64,000 bases of DNA, taken from positions 124,001 to 188,000 of the forward strand of contig NZ_CP146606.1 of assembly GCF_032842945.2 (NCBI RefSeq), read 5' to 3'. The notes beneath the pieces were generated by a model. The model was not told where the DNA came from, searched no databases, and saw only the letters and a list, made by a program, of their open reading frames with translations. Position 1 is the stretch's first letter. Each line of letters begins with the position of its first letter. Both the position numbers and the translations under genes were made by a program. The DNA comes from Roseovarius sp. W115 (lineage in GTDB: Bacteria; Pseudomonadota; Alphaproteobacteria; Rhodobacterales; Rhodobacteraceae). Shown here piece after piece: positions 1-9,129 of the stretch.

Positions 1-750
1 CGCCACAACGCGCAGCTTGTGCTCTGGAATGCCCAGAACAAACGCGCCCATCAAAAGGCGGATCACATGCGGGTTCTGCGAGGTGGTGTAAAGCGTGCTG
101 TCATCGGTAGAACGGTTGTAATCGCCCACCGCCACACGCGGCTCCATCGCATTGGGCACCAACCGGTTGTTTTTCAGTTCCAGCGTGGTGACATGCGCCG
201 CTGATTTGATGGCCTCATCCACGGCGTCTTTGTTTTCCTCAACAAAACCCCAGTCATAGCAGAGGTTTGACGTCAGATCGTCATGCACCTTGGTGGCACC
301 GTCCTCCAATGCGGCCTTCATGTCCATCACTGCAGGAAGCTCGTCGATATCGACTTCAATGGCTTCTGCCGCGTCGCGCGCCTGTTCGCGCGTCTCTGCC
401 ACCACGGCGGCAATCGGATCGCCCACGTGGCGCACCTTGCCTTGCGCCAGAACCGGGTGTCCGGGTTCCTGCATGGGCTCGCCATGGCGATCTGTCACCT
501 GCCACCCGCAGGGCAATCCACCCACCTCGGCAAAATCCGCTCCGGTGAACACTCGCAGCACGCCGGGCATGCCCTCGGCAGCCTTGGTGTCGACCGATTT
601 CAGCGTGCCATGCGCCACGTCCGAGCGCAGAAAATGCACATAGGCCTGACCGCGCATATTGATGTCATCTGTATAGTTGCCGTTCCCCGTCAGGAACCGA
701 ACGTCTTCGCGCCGCTTGGAACTGGCGCCGATGCCTCCATCTTTGGGCAT
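1..750 (-). CDS. coxL: Aerobic CO dehydrogenase/xanthine dehydrogenase family large (molybdopterin) subunit, partial
   Basis: The N-terminal 250 residues of a molybdenum hydroxylase large subunit are present, and the gene runs off the left edge. The start is set by an ATG at 748-750 with a GGAGG ribosome binding site just upstream. The protein opens with [19 protein letters not shown], followed by GNGNYTDDI and [10 protein letters not shown], which is the usual start of the aldehyde oxidase/xanthine dehydrogenase a/b hammerhead domain. NAMEPR near residue 215 is typical of the family. It follows the 2Fe-2S subunit gene directly in the same direction, so the order is small then large subunit. 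That order resembles form II (putative) CO dehydrogenase clusters. The active-site loop that separates form I from form II lies outside the window, so the substrate (CO or another) cannot be decided. Confidence 0.9.
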   Translation of the reverse strand, partial: MPKDGGIGASSKRREDVRFLTGNGNYTDDINMRGQAYVHFLRSDVAHGTLKSVDTKAAEGMPGVLRVFTGADFAEVGGLPCGWQVTDRHGEPMQEPGHPVLAQGKVRHVGDPIAAVVAETREQARDAAEAIEVDIDELPAVMDMKAALEDGATKVHDDLTSNLCYDWGFVEENKDAVDEAIKSAAHVTTLELKNNRLVPNAMEPRVAVGDYNRSTDDSTLYTTSQNPHVIRLLMGAFVLGIPEHKLRVVA

Positions 751-837
751 GATATAATCCTCCCTAATCTCTGATCTGCTCATCAGCCCTTGTGGGCTTC
801 TTCTCGAAGAAAGCCTCCGGCTTGATGAGCGCGCGCC

Positions 838-1323
838 TTATTCAGCAGCGATGTTACTCACGTCCTGGCCCGATGCGGCCAGAATCGCCTTGACGATATT
901 ATGATACCCGGTGCAGCGGCAGATATTGCCCTCAAGGTAATCGCGGATCTCCGCCTCAGATGGCTTGGGGTTCTCGGCCAAAAGCGCCGAGGCCGACATC
1001 ACCATGCCCGGTGTGCAAAAACCGCATTGCAGACCGTGATGATCCTGAAACGCCTGTTGCACGGGATTGAGCGTGCCATCCTCGGCCGCCACGCCCTCGA
1101 TCGTGGTGACGTCCGCACCTTCAGCCTCGGCGGCGAACATGGTGCACGCCTTGACCGCCTTGCCGTCCACATGCACCACGCAGGCGCCGCATTGGCTGGT
1201 GTCGCAACCCACATGCGTGCCGGTAAGGCCCAAATTCTCTCGGATAAAATCAACTAACAGCGTGCGTCCTTCGATCTCACCGGACGCAGGCTTGCCGTTC
1301 ACGGTCATGCTGACCTGTGCCAT
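838..1323 (-). CDS. coxS: Aerobic CO dehydrogenase-type small subunit, [2Fe-2S] protein
   Basis: This 161-residue protein carries two [2Fe-2S] clusters that pass electrons from the molybdenum site of the large subunit to the FAD subunit. The N-terminal plant-type ferredoxin domain has Cys40, Cys45, Cys48 and Cys60 ([12 protein letters not shown]). The C-terminal helical domain has Cys100, Cys103, Cys135 and Cys137 (QCGFCTPG and NICRCTGY). The ATG at 1323 was chosen because GGGAGGAG lies just upstream; the open frame continues to 1509 without family similarity. The large subunit follows after 87 bases. No FAD (CoxM) subunit gene is seen upstream, so it is either beyond the left edge or elsewhere. 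Confidence 0.95.
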   Translation of the reverse strand: MAQVSMTVNGKPASGEIEGRTLLVDFIRENLGLTGTHVGCDTSQCGACVVHVDGKAVKACTMFAAEAEGADVTTIEGVAAEDGTLNPVQQAFQDHHGLQCGFCTPGMVMSASALLAENPKPSEAEIRDYLEGNICRCTGYHNIVKAILAASGQDVSNIAAE

Positions 1324-1570
1324 CGGCTCCTCCCTATTTGGCTTTGTTATTAGCTGAAGGAAGTTAAACACGCCCCCCGCCAGATGAGAACCCTGTAATT
1401 TCATCATTTTCAGGTCAGTTTGGCGCAGCGTTAGTGTCCGCGACAGCTGGCACTCTTTGCAGAGTGCAAAGTCACAGTTTGTTGAGCCTGACCGAGTTCG
1501 TATTGCCAAGCAAAACCTTGAAGACCACCATCAATGGTTCCTCACACCCCAACATCCGGGAGATATTTTC

Positions 1571-2533
1571 ATGACACCCCCCAACAGACGACAGTTTCTG
1601 GCATCCAGCGCAGGCGTTGCGGCCCTTGGCCTGACAGGCCAGCTTGCCTTTGTGACGTCGGCCCAGGCGGCTGATCTGCGCAAGACAGGCCACTACTCTT
1701 ACAAGATCGGCGATATCGAGATCATTTCAATCTATGACGGCGTCTGGCAAAACGATGGCTTCGATGCGATCTCTCCCGGCGTGCCCGGCGACGACATCAA
1801 AGCCGCCCTCAAAAAGGCCAACTTGACCACAGATTACGTGCCCATCGAGTTTGCCTATACTGTGGTCAAAACCGGTGGTAAAACCATTTTGCTGGATACA
1901 GGCACCGGCGGGCAGCTTGCGCCAACCGCCGGACTTGGCACCAATGGAGGGTTGGCTGCCGCCGGGATCACCCCCGACAAGGTCGACAAAGTCCTCATCA
2001 GCCACATGCATCCCGATCACATCTTTGGCCTGATGGACAAAGACAACGCCCAGCTTTTCCCCAATGCTGAGATCATGGTTGGCGAGACGGAATACAAGTT
2101 CTGGACCGACCCCTCCATCATCGAAGCCCTGCCCGAGCGGCGCAAAGGACTGGCCCAGCGCATTCAGGCGACCTTTCCAAAATGGGACAATGTCACGCAG
2201 TTTGCGGGCAATAGCGAACTGGCCCCAGGCCTGCGCGCCGAAGAAAGCTTTGGCCACACACCGGGACATGTGAATTTCCACATCTCTTCAGGTGACGAAC
2301 AGGTCCTGCTCATCGGCGACGCCATCATTGTGCCGGCGCTCTTTTTGGCCAATCTTGACTGGCAGCTGGCCTTCGACTCCGACAAGGACAAGGCCACCGC
2401 CACCCGCAAGGCGCTTGTGGACAAGGCCATCGCCGACAATATGATGATCGGCGGCTATCATTTCGGCTTTCCCAATGCGGGTAAGATCGAAAAAGACGGC
2501 GGCAGCCATGTCTTTGTGCCCGCGCAGGTCTAG
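1571..2533 (+). CDS. Tat-exported MBL-fold hydrolase (methyl parathion hydrolase/lactonase-like)
   Basis: A 320-residue metallo-beta-lactamase-fold enzyme. It starts with a twin-arginine signal (NRRQFLASSAG, cleavage near AQA-AD at residue 33), so it should act in the periplasm. The zinc motif HMHPDH is at residues 145-150, and further likely ligands lie in GHTPGH and in an Asp within IGDAI. The opening TGHYSYKIGDIEIISIYDG and the motif followed by FPNAEIMVGETEYKFW resemble the methyl parathion hydrolase branch, which also includes lactonases. The natural substrate cannot be told. The ATG at 1571 has GGGAGA upstream. It is transcribed away from coxS and towards the MoeA-like gene, so it breaks the cox cluster in two. 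Confidence 0.88.
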   Translation: MTPPNRRQFLASSAGVAALGLTGQLAFVTSAQAADLRKTGHYSYKIGDIEIISIYDGVWQNDGFDAISPGVPGDDIKAALKKANLTTDYVPIEFAYTVVKTGGKTILLDTGTGGQLAPTAGLGTNGGLAAAGITPDKVDKVLISHMHPDHIFGLMDKDNAQLFPNAEIMVGETEYKFWTDPSIIEALPERRKGLAQRIQATFPKWDNVTQFAGNSELAPGLRAEESFGHTPGHVNFHISSGDEQVLLIGDAIIVPALFLANLDWQLAFDSDKDKATATRKALVDKAIADNMMIGGYHFGFPNAGKIEKDGGSHVFVPAQV

Positions 2534-2596
2534 CCAGGCATCCAGAAAGCTCAACTGCGAAGGTGTGCATGGATGCGCACCTTCCGCGACACCCGC

Positions 2597-3589
2597 TTAG
2601 CGCCCGCTCATGCGCCGCGGCTGAGGCCGGGTTGGGATTTCCTTGAGCAATCCGCCCACGCCCATCGCTGCAAAATCCCGCCCCGAAATGGGCACACCGC
2701 ATGCCACGCGGGAGAGCACCCAATCGGCGCCGTGAAGCACCGGAGACCGCGCGCTGTTGGGCAGGCCAATGACCGGTTGGTCCTTTAACTGACCCAGAAA
2801 GAGCAAATTGCCCGGATCCACGGGTATGCCAAACCGCGTCACATCTCCACCGGCCCGGCGCAGCGCCTCAGGCGCCGTGTCCCGTGCATCTGATGTGGCC
2901 GACCCTGTCAGGATGAGAATGACATCGGCACTGGCCGAAGAAATGGCATCTGACAAAGCCGGGATTTCATGCGGACAGCTCAGTGTTTGACTGAGCCGCA
3001 TGCCCAGACCCGTAAGCCGGTCACGGATGGCGTCCACGCCACGCAGGCCCGGACCTTCTGCTGTGTCACTCACGATCAGGCTGGCCGTAGCGTATTTCGG
3101 AGCAGCCAGGCGGAGCGACCCGCGTACCAACCGCGCAGCCTGCGTCACCGCCGTCTCCGATACAGCGTAGGAAATGATTTTAACGGTCGCGACCATGCCG
3201 CCCGCATGGACCTGAAACAGGGGCGCGACGGTGGCCAATGTGATCATCGGATCTATCTCATTGGCGGCCGTAATTTTATCTTTGTCGATCAGAACAACAC
3301 CCGGCTTGTCGGCAATCAGGTTTACGCGCCCGGTAAACGGGTTGCTCAAACTGAGGTGCTCTGCATCGCCCAAGGCAGCCCGAGCCAGAAGTTGCGCCGC
3401 GGCATCTTCATGCACGTCGCCTTGCTCCAGTTCGGCGACAGTGACCTCTGCCAGTCCCTCAGCGCGCAGTTTCGCGATGTCCTCGGCATCGAGGACTTGA
3501 CCTTTGCGCAGGCGCCCACCGGTCAGGCGTTCGGAATGTGCCAGAATCGCGCCCTCTGCATGAGCCAATGGGACAGAGGCGAATTTCAT
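2597..3589 (-). CDS. MoeA-like molybdopterin-binding protein of cox/xdh cluster
   Basis: A 330-residue protein with a C-terminal molybdopterin-binding (MoaB/Mog/MoeA fold) domain from about residue 170: LIVSDTAEGPGL, ILTGSATSDARDTAPEAL, then VDPGNLLFLGQL and a GLPNSARSP loop. The N-terminal half is the part usually fused to this domain in proteins from molybdenum hydroxylase clusters. The first residues, MKFASVPLAHAEGAILAHS, match the usual start of this family. It overlaps the end of xdhC by 4 bases (ATGA), so the two are co-translated. The likely job is maturation or insertion of the Mo cofactor (possibly the cytosine dinucleotide form) into the CoxL-type enzyme. This is inferred from family and context. 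Confidence 0.85.
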   Translation of the reverse strand: MKFASVPLAHAEGAILAHSERLTGGRLRKGQVLDAEDIAKLRAEGLAEVTVAELEQGDVHEDAAAQLLARAALGDAEHLSLSNPFTGRVNLIADKPGVVLIDKDKITAANEIDPMITLATVAPLFQVHAGGMVATVKIISYAVSETAVTQAARLVRGSLRLAAPKYATASLIVSDTAEGPGLRGVDAIRDRLTGLGMRLSQTLSCPHEIPALSDAISSASADVILILTGSATSDARDTAPEALRRAGGDVTRFGIPVDPGNLLFLGQLKDQPVIGLPNSARSPVLHGADWVLSRVACGVPISGRDFAAMGVGGLLKEIPTRPQPRRMSGR

Positions 3590-4554
3590 GCACCTTGCCT
3601 CAAGACGCTGATCATTTGCGACAGGATGGCCACGGCAATCTCGGATGGGCTTGACGCCCCAATGTCCAGACCGATCGGGCCGTGGATGCGTGCGATCTCA
3701 GCGTCGGAAAAGCCCTTTTCCGTCATCCGCGCTACACGTTTCGCATGGGTTCGGGTCGAGCCAAGCGCCCCGATATAGAACACGTCGGACCGCAGCGCCG
3801 CCTCAAGCGCCGGATCATCCAGCTTGGGGTCATGGGTCAAAAGAACCAACGCCGTGCGCGTGTCCAAACCATAGGCTGCCACGCCCTCATCGGGCCAGTC
3901 ATGCAGGATCGTCTCGCCGGGAAAGCGCGCCTCGGACCCAAAGCTTTCGCGAGGGTCAATGAGAAGGGGGTCAAACCCGGCAATCCGAGCCATCGGCACC
4001 AATGCCTGCGCGATATGCACGGCTCCGACGATAATCATCCGCAAAGGTGGATTGTGTATTGCGATGAATGTCTCGCCGTCCTCCTCAAAGCCCGAGCGGT
4101 CCATGCGAAACCGGTCGGCATGTCCATCACGCACCAGCCGTCTTTCAGCGGTCATGCCTGTCACATAGGCCACTGGCTCCCGCGCATCCCGCGCCGCAAC
4201 AAGCTCTTCCAAAAGCGACACAGGCATCACCGCGCCTATCGGCTCCACCAACACCCGAATGGTGCCGCCGCAGGCCAGCCCGACCGCAAAGGCATCGCCA
4301 TCGCTCACGCCATATTCCAGCATCACAGGTTTGCCGTCTTCGATCGCATCGAGCGCTTCGGCCACGACCGCGCCTTCGACACAGCCGCCCGAGACCGAGC
4401 CTTCTATTTCTGCATCGCTGGAAATCACCAGCTGGCTGCCTACGCGGCGCGGCGCGCTGCCCCAGGTTTGCACCACCGTCGCCAAAGCAACGCCCTTGCC
4501 CGCGCGGTGCCAGTCCAAAGCAATCTCAGATATCGTGTCAAAGCGGTCTGTCAT
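3586..4554 (-). CDS. xdhC: XdhC/CoxI family maturation factor
   Basis: XdhC-type proteins bind the molybdenum cofactor and help its sulfuration and insertion into xanthine dehydrogenase or CO dehydrogenase. The N-terminal XdhC/CoxI domain holds ATVVQTWGSAPRRVGSQL, GSVSGGCVEGAVV and AVGLACGGTIRVLVEP. A C-terminal Rossmann-like domain starts at MIIVGAVHIAQALVPMA and contains LIDPRESF and LLTHDPKLDDPAL. Two starts are possible: a GTG at 4575 and the ATG at 4554. I chose the ATG because the residues before it carry no family similarity, although the AGGA is rather far (about 12 bases). It lies 38 bases after the coxE-like gene and overlaps the MoeA-like gene by 4 bases. Confidence 0.9.
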   Translation of the reverse strand: MTDRFDTISEIALDWHRAGKGVALATVVQTWGSAPRRVGSQLVISSDAEIEGSVSGGCVEGAVVAEALDAIEDGKPVMLEYGVSDGDAFAVGLACGGTIRVLVEPIGAVMPVSLLEELVAARDAREPVAYVTGMTAERRLVRDGHADRFRMDRSGFEEDGETFIAIHNPPLRMIIVGAVHIAQALVPMARIAGFDPLLIDPRESFGSEARFPGETILHDWPDEGVAAYGLDTRTALVLLTHDPKLDDPALEAALRSDVFYIGALGSTRTHAKRVARMTEKGFSDAEIARIHGPIGLDIGASSPSEIAVAILSQMISVLRQGA

Positions 4555-4592
4555 GGGCGCACTATGATCCTGCACGCGGCGCGTTACAAGGC

Positions 4593-5845
4593 TCAGAGCA
4601 TCGCCATCAACCTGGCCTTTTCGCCCATGTCGCCCGCCTTTGAAATTGCATCGGCCAGATCTTCGAGCGTGGCAATGGAATGGCCTGCCCGAAAGGCATC
4701 CACATGCGGCAGCATGGCGCGAATGCCCGTGGCTTTTGGGGCAAATCCATCCCAGCGCAGCAGCGGGTTGAGCCAGATGAGGCGACGGGACGACAGATGC
4801 AGCCGCTGCATTTCATGTGCAAGGCTGTCGGCATCATCGCGATCAAGCCCATCGGTGATCAAAAGCACCACCGCGCCCTGCCCCACAACCCGCCGTGACC
4901 AGTCACGATTAAAGCTGTGCAAACACGCCCCGATCCGTGTGCCGCCTTCCCAATCCTGCGCTTCCTGCCCCGCCGCAGCCAGTGCTGCATCCACATCGCG
5001 CGTGGCCAGGTGCCGGGTGATATTGGTCAGCCGAGTGCCAAAGGTGAAGGCATGGACCTTCGCCCAGCCTGCGCCCTTCTCATTTGCCACGGCGTGCAGA
5101 AAGTGCAGCACCATGCGGCTATACTGGCTCATCGAGCCGGAAATGTCGCAGAGCACCACCAGATTGGGCCAGCGCGGGCGGGGCTTTTGCAGATGAATGC
5201 GCCGCATCTCGCCGCCGCGCCGCATCGCCGCGCGCAGCGTCTTGCGCGCATCAATGCGGTGACCCGTATGGGATGGCATGCCCCGGCGTGAGGCAAAGGG
5301 TTTGACCGGCAGGCTGAGCCGCGACAGCATGCGCGCGGCATAGGCGATCTCGGACGTGCTCATCTGCTCAAAATCCAGCGTCTTGAGCTTTTCCTCGCGG
5401 CTCATGGTGAGCGAGGCGTCGATCTCGATCAGCGTCTCTTTGCCCTCATCGTCGCGCGCCTCTGGCACCTCCGGCTCAATACCATCCAAAAGCGCCTCTG
5501 CCGCACGCTTCTCGGCTGCCTTTGCCGTCCGATCTTCCTGCACGCCACGGATCGCAGGCAGCATGAGCGACATCATATGTTCCATGTAGCGTGGATCGCG
5601 CCAGTAAAGCCGGAAGACCTGCGCAAACACCGCCCGCTGTTCGGGGCGGTTCACAAAACAGGCGCGCAGGGTAAAGAAGAAGTCCTGCTTTGAAGTGAAC
5701 CCCGCCGCCTCCACCGCCCGAATGGCATCCATCACCCGCCCTGGCCCAACAGGCAGCCCCGCTTTGCGCAAAGCACGCGCAAAATGGGTGATGTTGTGCG
5801 TGAGCTTGGGGTTTTCGGGGAGATCGAGGGGGCGTATTCAGGCAT
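4593..5845 (-). CDS. coxE: CoxE-like VWA-domain protein, frameshifted near its start
   Basis: CoxE-type proteins work with the MoxR/CoxD ATPase to assemble the active site of CO dehydrogenase. The readable frame from 5837 to 4593 has the conserved N-terminal part (HFARALRKAGLPVGPGR) and a C-terminal von Willebrand A domain with the metal site in LCDISGSMSQYSR and later GGTRIG and ITDGLDRDD. No ATG, GTG or TTG in this frame precedes the conserved start: the frame is closed by a stop at 5838-5840, and the first candidate is a TTG at 5771 inside the conserved region. An ATG at 5845 in another frame reads MPEYAP and would join the CoxE frame if the C5 run at 5828-5832 had six C residues. The gene therefore seems to carry a one-base deletion, real or from sequencing. 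Confidence 0.85.
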
Positions 5846-5854
5846 ATCTTTTGA

Positions 5855-5903
5855 TTGGGGGCTTCACCCCCAAGCCCCTAGGGTATTTTTGACAAGAAAG
5901 AAG
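5855..5903. repeat. Intergenic repeat copy 1 (G/C hairpin plus GGGTATTTTTGACAAGAAAGAAG)
   Basis: The short gap between the MoxR and CoxE genes holds GGGGGCTTCACCCCCAAG followed by CCCTAGGGTATTTTTGACAA and GAAAGAAG. A very similar unit (GGGGGCCCTGCCCCCAGACC, then CCCGGGGTATTTCAAACAAG and AAAGAAG) lies at 49624-49671. A shorter related unit lies at 9066-9105 in the opposite direction. The G-run/C-run part can form a hairpin. It is probably a dispersed intergenic element of this genome. Confidence 0.6.
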
Positions 5904-5905
5904 CA

Positions 5906-6814
5906 CTACGCGATCTCCAAACTCGCCTTCGCCTCATCCAAGATCCGCTTGGCCTCGGATCCCTGCAGCTTGGCAATGTCATCCTGATACTTCAGGATCG
6001 CGCCCAGCGTGTCGGCGATGACCTCGGGACTGAGGCTGATCACATCAAGCGCCAGAAGGCATTTGGCCCAGTCTATGGTTTCGGCCACGCCGGGCTTTTT
6101 AAACAGATCTTCGGTGCGCAGCTGCTGCACAAAGGCCACCACCTCTTGGCTGAGGCTCGCGGCAGCTTCCGGGGCGCGGGCGTGCAGGATCTCGATTTCA
6201 CGCTCGAAACTGGGGTAATCCACCCAATGATAGAGGCAGCGCCGTTTGAGGGCGTCATGCACCTCGCGGGTGCGGTTTGACGTCAGAACCACAATGGGCG
6301 GCTCGGGCGCCGTGATTGTGCCCAATTCCGGGATCGTTACCTGAAAATCACTGAGAGCTTCGAGTAGGAAAGCCTCAAACGGCTCGTCTGTACGGTCCAA
6401 CTCGTCAATCAGAAGCACTGGAGGCCCACCCTCCTGCGGGCGCATGGCCTCAAGCAAGGGGCGCTCGATCAGGAATTCTTCACTAAAGAGCGCTGTGTTC
6501 AATGCCTCGCTTTTGACCTCCCCCGCCGCTTCCGCCGCTCGAATGGCGATCATCTGCTGCGCGAAATTCCATTCATAAACCGCGCTCGATGCATCCAACC
6601 CCTCATAGCATTGCAGCCGAATGAGCCGCCGGCCCAGCCCGGTGGCTAATGCCTTGGCAATCTCGGTCTTTCCCACCCCGGCCTCGCCTTCCAGGAAAAT
6701 CGGCCGCCCCAGCCGCAGCGCCAGAAACACAACGGTGCTCAGAGCCCGGTCGCAGACATAGTTCTGCCCGGCCAAAAGCCGATCTACATCGTCTATCGTC
6801 TCCAGTGCGGTCAT
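5906..6814 (-). CDS. coxD: MoxR-family AAA+ ATPase (CoxD-like)
   Basis: A 302-residue MoxR ATPase. The Walker A GEAGVGKTE is at residues 43-51, the Walker B is LLIDELDR near residue 135, the sensor 1 region is IVVLTSNRTREV, and LKRRCLYHWVDYP is the arginine-finger region typical of MoxR proteins. CoxD and its partner CoxE help assemble the metal centre of aerobic CO dehydrogenase. The ATG at 6814 was chosen over the upstream one at 6850 because AAGGAG lies five bases before it. It is the first gene of the minus-strand run coxD-coxE-xdhC-moeA-like. Confidence 0.9.
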   Translation of the reverse strand: MTALETIDDVDRLLAGQNYVCDRALSTVVFLALRLGRPIFLEGEAGVGKTEIAKALATGLGRRLIRLQCYEGLDASSAVYEWNFAQQMIAIRAAEAAGEVKSEALNTALFSEEFLIERPLLEAMRPQEGGPPVLLIDELDRTDEPFEAFLLEALSDFQVTIPELGTITAPEPPIVVLTSNRTREVHDALKRRCLYHWVDYPSFEREIEILHARAPEAAASLSQEVVAFVQQLRTEDLFKKPGVAETIDWAKCLLALDVISLSPEVIADTLGAILKYQDDIAKLQGSEAKRILDEAKASLEIA

Positions 6815-6996
6815 GGGCACTCCTTCCTGCTCAGAGAACTGCATGTCCACCTTCCAAGGTCAAGGCCAGCGCCGCCAAGGCCACACGACCTCGACCCGCC
6901 AAAACCCTTCAATTTTCATGATTTTGCCCAGATTGATGCCTAGCGTTTCCCCCAGAAAGCCGCGCAAAGCGGCCCATTGTAGTTTGAGGATCGAGC

Positions 6997-7962
6997 ATGA
7001 GTTCCGATTATCCTTCTGTGCTGGACATCTCTTTGTCCGGGCTCAGCTGGGAAGAATGGCTGGAGCGGTTGGCCGCCGCCATGCCGCCTGACGGGTATGC
7101 GAAATCCTTGGGATCCAAGCACGGCGCTGTCTATATCGCCGGAAAACCGACCCTTCTGGTGAGCTTTGAAGCCTTTGACACCCTGAGCGACACGTCGACT
7201 GATGCCCAACCGATCGGCTGGCAAATGGCCAAGGCTCTGGGCTGGTCACATCTCTGCCTGACTTGCACAGGGCGCACATGGTTCCGTGAAGGACGGGTCT
7301 ACGGCTTTTTCGATGAACTGATTGATGATGGGTTCTTTGAGGAGTTTGATCAGGTGATTTTTTACGGCGCGGGTCCCTGTGGATATGCCGCCGCGGCCTA
7401 TTCAGTGGCCTCTCCGGGCGCGCGCGTCTTGGCTATTCAGCCGCAAGCCACGCTTGATCCGCGTCTCACCGAATGGGATGACCGGTTTCGCCGCATGCGC
7501 CGTCTCGATTTCACCACGCGGTACGGCTATGCGCCAGATATGCTGGATGCCGCCGACAAGGCGTTCATTCTTTACGATCCGGAAATCGAAGAAGACGCCA
7601 TGCATGCCGCCCTCTTCAAACGCTCCAATGTAACGCGTTTTCGCATGCGATTTATGGGCCCCCGTTTGGATCAGGGCCTTATTCGCATGAAAGTGCTGTT
7701 GCGCCTGCTGGCTCAGATGAGCGCCGACAAGCTCGACATCCTAAGCCTTGCACGCCTGTTCCGTGTCCGGCGCGAAGACCCGCCCTACCTCAAATCTGCC
7801 CTGGCAAGGCTGGAGGATGGCGGCCGGCTCTATCTCACGGCTCAGTTTTGCAATCACGTACTGCAGAATACGCCCGGACCAAGGTTTCGCCGCGCGCTGC
7901 GCGCCGCCTATGAACGTGCGGAGGAACAAAGTGTCTTGATGCCTGAACGGGACTTTCTCTAG
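6997..7962 (+). CDS. Uncharacterised protein with alpha/beta-hydrolase-like core
   Basis: A 321-residue soluble protein with no signal peptide. Its recognisable part is [16 protein letters not shown] (residues 121-136) followed by [20 protein letters not shown]. This is laid out like the nucleophile elbow and following strand of serine-hydrolase-like proteins common in Rhodobacteraceae (GSSMGGYAA..AFSPQ..LDP), but Cys128 sits where the Ser would be expected. The C-terminal third is Arg/Leu-rich and helical. Relatives in this family group are sometimes labelled phosphoadenosine phosphosulfate reductase, for which I see no motif. The ATG at 6997 follows GAGGATCGAGC. It stands alone between the cox cluster and pyrC. 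Confidence 0.75.
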   Translation: MSSDYPSVLDISLSGLSWEEWLERLAAAMPPDGYAKSLGSKHGAVYIAGKPTLLVSFEAFDTLSDTSTDAQPIGWQMAKALGWSHLCLTCTGRTWFREGRVYGFFDELIDDGFFEEFDQVIFYGAGPCGYAAAAYSVASPGARVLAIQPQATLDPRLTEWDDRFRRMRRLDFTTRYGYAPDMLDAADKAFILYDPEIEEDAMHAALFKRSNVTRFRMRFMGPRLDQGLIRMKVLLRLLAQMSADKLDILSLARLFRVRREDPPYLKSALARLEDGGRLYLTAQFCNHVLQNTPGPRFRRALRAAYERAEEQSVLMPERDFL

Positions 7963-8027
7963 CGCATTTCGCGAAAGGCAGGAACGTCTCTGGCGGTTGC
8001 AGCTTTGATTGTGTAAGCCACAATCCC

Positions 8028-9065
8028 ATGAGCCAGAGCCTGACCATCCCCCGCCCTGATGATTGGCATTTGCACCTGCGTGATGGTGCAGTCTTGCATG
8101 CCGTTCTACCCGAAACCGCCCGGCATTTCGGCCGCGCGATCATCATGCCCAATCTGGTGCCACCTGTGGTGACAGGCAAGGACGCCGCCGCCTATCGGGA
8201 TCGCATTCTGTCGGCGCTGCCGGAGGGCATGGAATTTGAGCCTCTGATGACACTTTACCTGACTGAGGACACCGATGCCGAAGATGTCGCCGCCGCTCAT
8301 GAGAGTGGGTTGATCAAAGCGGTGAAACTCTATCCGGCTGGCGCTACTACCAACTCTGCATCTGGCGTAAGAGATTTTGAAAAAGTTCGCGGCGTATTGG
8401 AAAAAATGGCTGAAATCGGCCTGCCGCTTTGTGTCCATGGTGAGGTCACCGATTCTGAGATCGATATTTTCGACCGCGAGGCCGTGTTCATCGATCGCGT
8501 TCTGGATCCGCTGCGGCGCGCCACGCCGGGTCTGCGGGTGGTTATGGAACATATCACCACGCAGAACGGCGTCGACTACGTGAAAGCAAATGAGATTGAC
8601 CTTGGCGCAACCATCACCACGCACCATCTGGTAATCAACCGCAATCATCTGTTGGTGGGCGGCATCCGACCGCACTACTACTGCCTGCCCGTGGCCAAAC
8701 GCGAGGAACACCGCCTGGCCCTTCGCGTTGCTGCGACTTCGGGCGATGCGCGATTTTTCCTCGGCACCGACAGCGCACCGCACACTGATCCCAACAAGGA
8801 AAGCGCCTGCGGGTGCGCGGGCTGCTTCACAGCCTGCAACACGCTCTCGATCCTGGCCGAAGTGTTCGAACAAGAAAATGCGCTCGACACCCTCGCCGGG
8901 TTTGCCTCGGAACACGGCCCCGCCTTCTACGGCTTGCCGGTTAACACCGAGACGATCACGCTCACCAAGGGCGACCCTGTCAGCTACCCGAAAAAGATCG
9001 ACACCGAAGACGGGCCAGTCACGGTCTTTGATCCGCAAATGCCGCTGCATTGGTATGTGACTTGA
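8028..9065 (+). CDS. pyrC: Dihydroorotase
   Basis: Converts N-carbamoyl-aspartate to dihydroorotate, the third step of pyrimidine synthesis. At 345 residues it matches the class II (PyrC) length. The metal ligands His14 and His16 are in [10 protein letters not shown], the lysine that is carboxylated is Lys100 in [13 protein letters not shown], and further ligands lie in [10 protein letters not shown] and ITTHHL. The catalytic Asp is in [16 protein letters not shown] is a typical late motif. The start at 8028 gives the usual N-terminus. pyrE follows 64 bases later, so the two probably form an operon. Confidence 0.97.
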   Translation: MSQSLTIPRPDDWHLHLRDGAVLHAVLPETARHFGRAIIMPNLVPPVVTGKDAAAYRDRILSALPEGMEFEPLMTLYLTEDTDAEDVAAAHESGLIKAVKLYPAGATTNSASGVRDFEKVRGVLEKMAEIGLPLCVHGEVTDSEIDIFDREAVFIDRVLDPLRRATPGLRVVMEHITTQNGVDYVKANEIDLGATITTHHLVINRNHLLVGGIRPHYYCLPVAKREEHRLALRVAATSGDARFFLGTDSAPHTDPNKESACGCAGCFTACNTLSILAEVFEQENALDTLAGFASEHGPAFYGLPVNTETITLTKGDPVSYPKKIDTEDGPVTVFDPQMPLHWYVT

Positions 9066-9105
9066 TCTTTCTTTTTGCTCCAAATATCCCCGCCGGAGGC
9101 ATCCC
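9066..9105 (-). repeat. Intergenic repeat copy 3 (short, reversed)
   Basis: Between pyrC and pyrE, the minus strand reads GCCTCCGGCGGGGATATTTG followed by GAGCAAAAAGAAAGAT. It shares the pattern GGGG(A/T)ATTT-spacer-CAA(A/G)AAAGAA with the units at 5855-5903 and 49624-49671. It lacks the long G/C hairpin of those copies. It lies inside a probable operon and overlaps no coding sequence. Confidence 0.45.
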
Positions 9106-9129
9106 GCAGCCACCAAAAAGGACGCACAC

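Noticed and set aside
3682..5196. 504-codon open frame on the plus strand
   Set aside because: It lies opposite xdhC and the coxE-like gene, whose family motifs are clear. It is the usual GC-rich antisense shadow with no recognisable domain.
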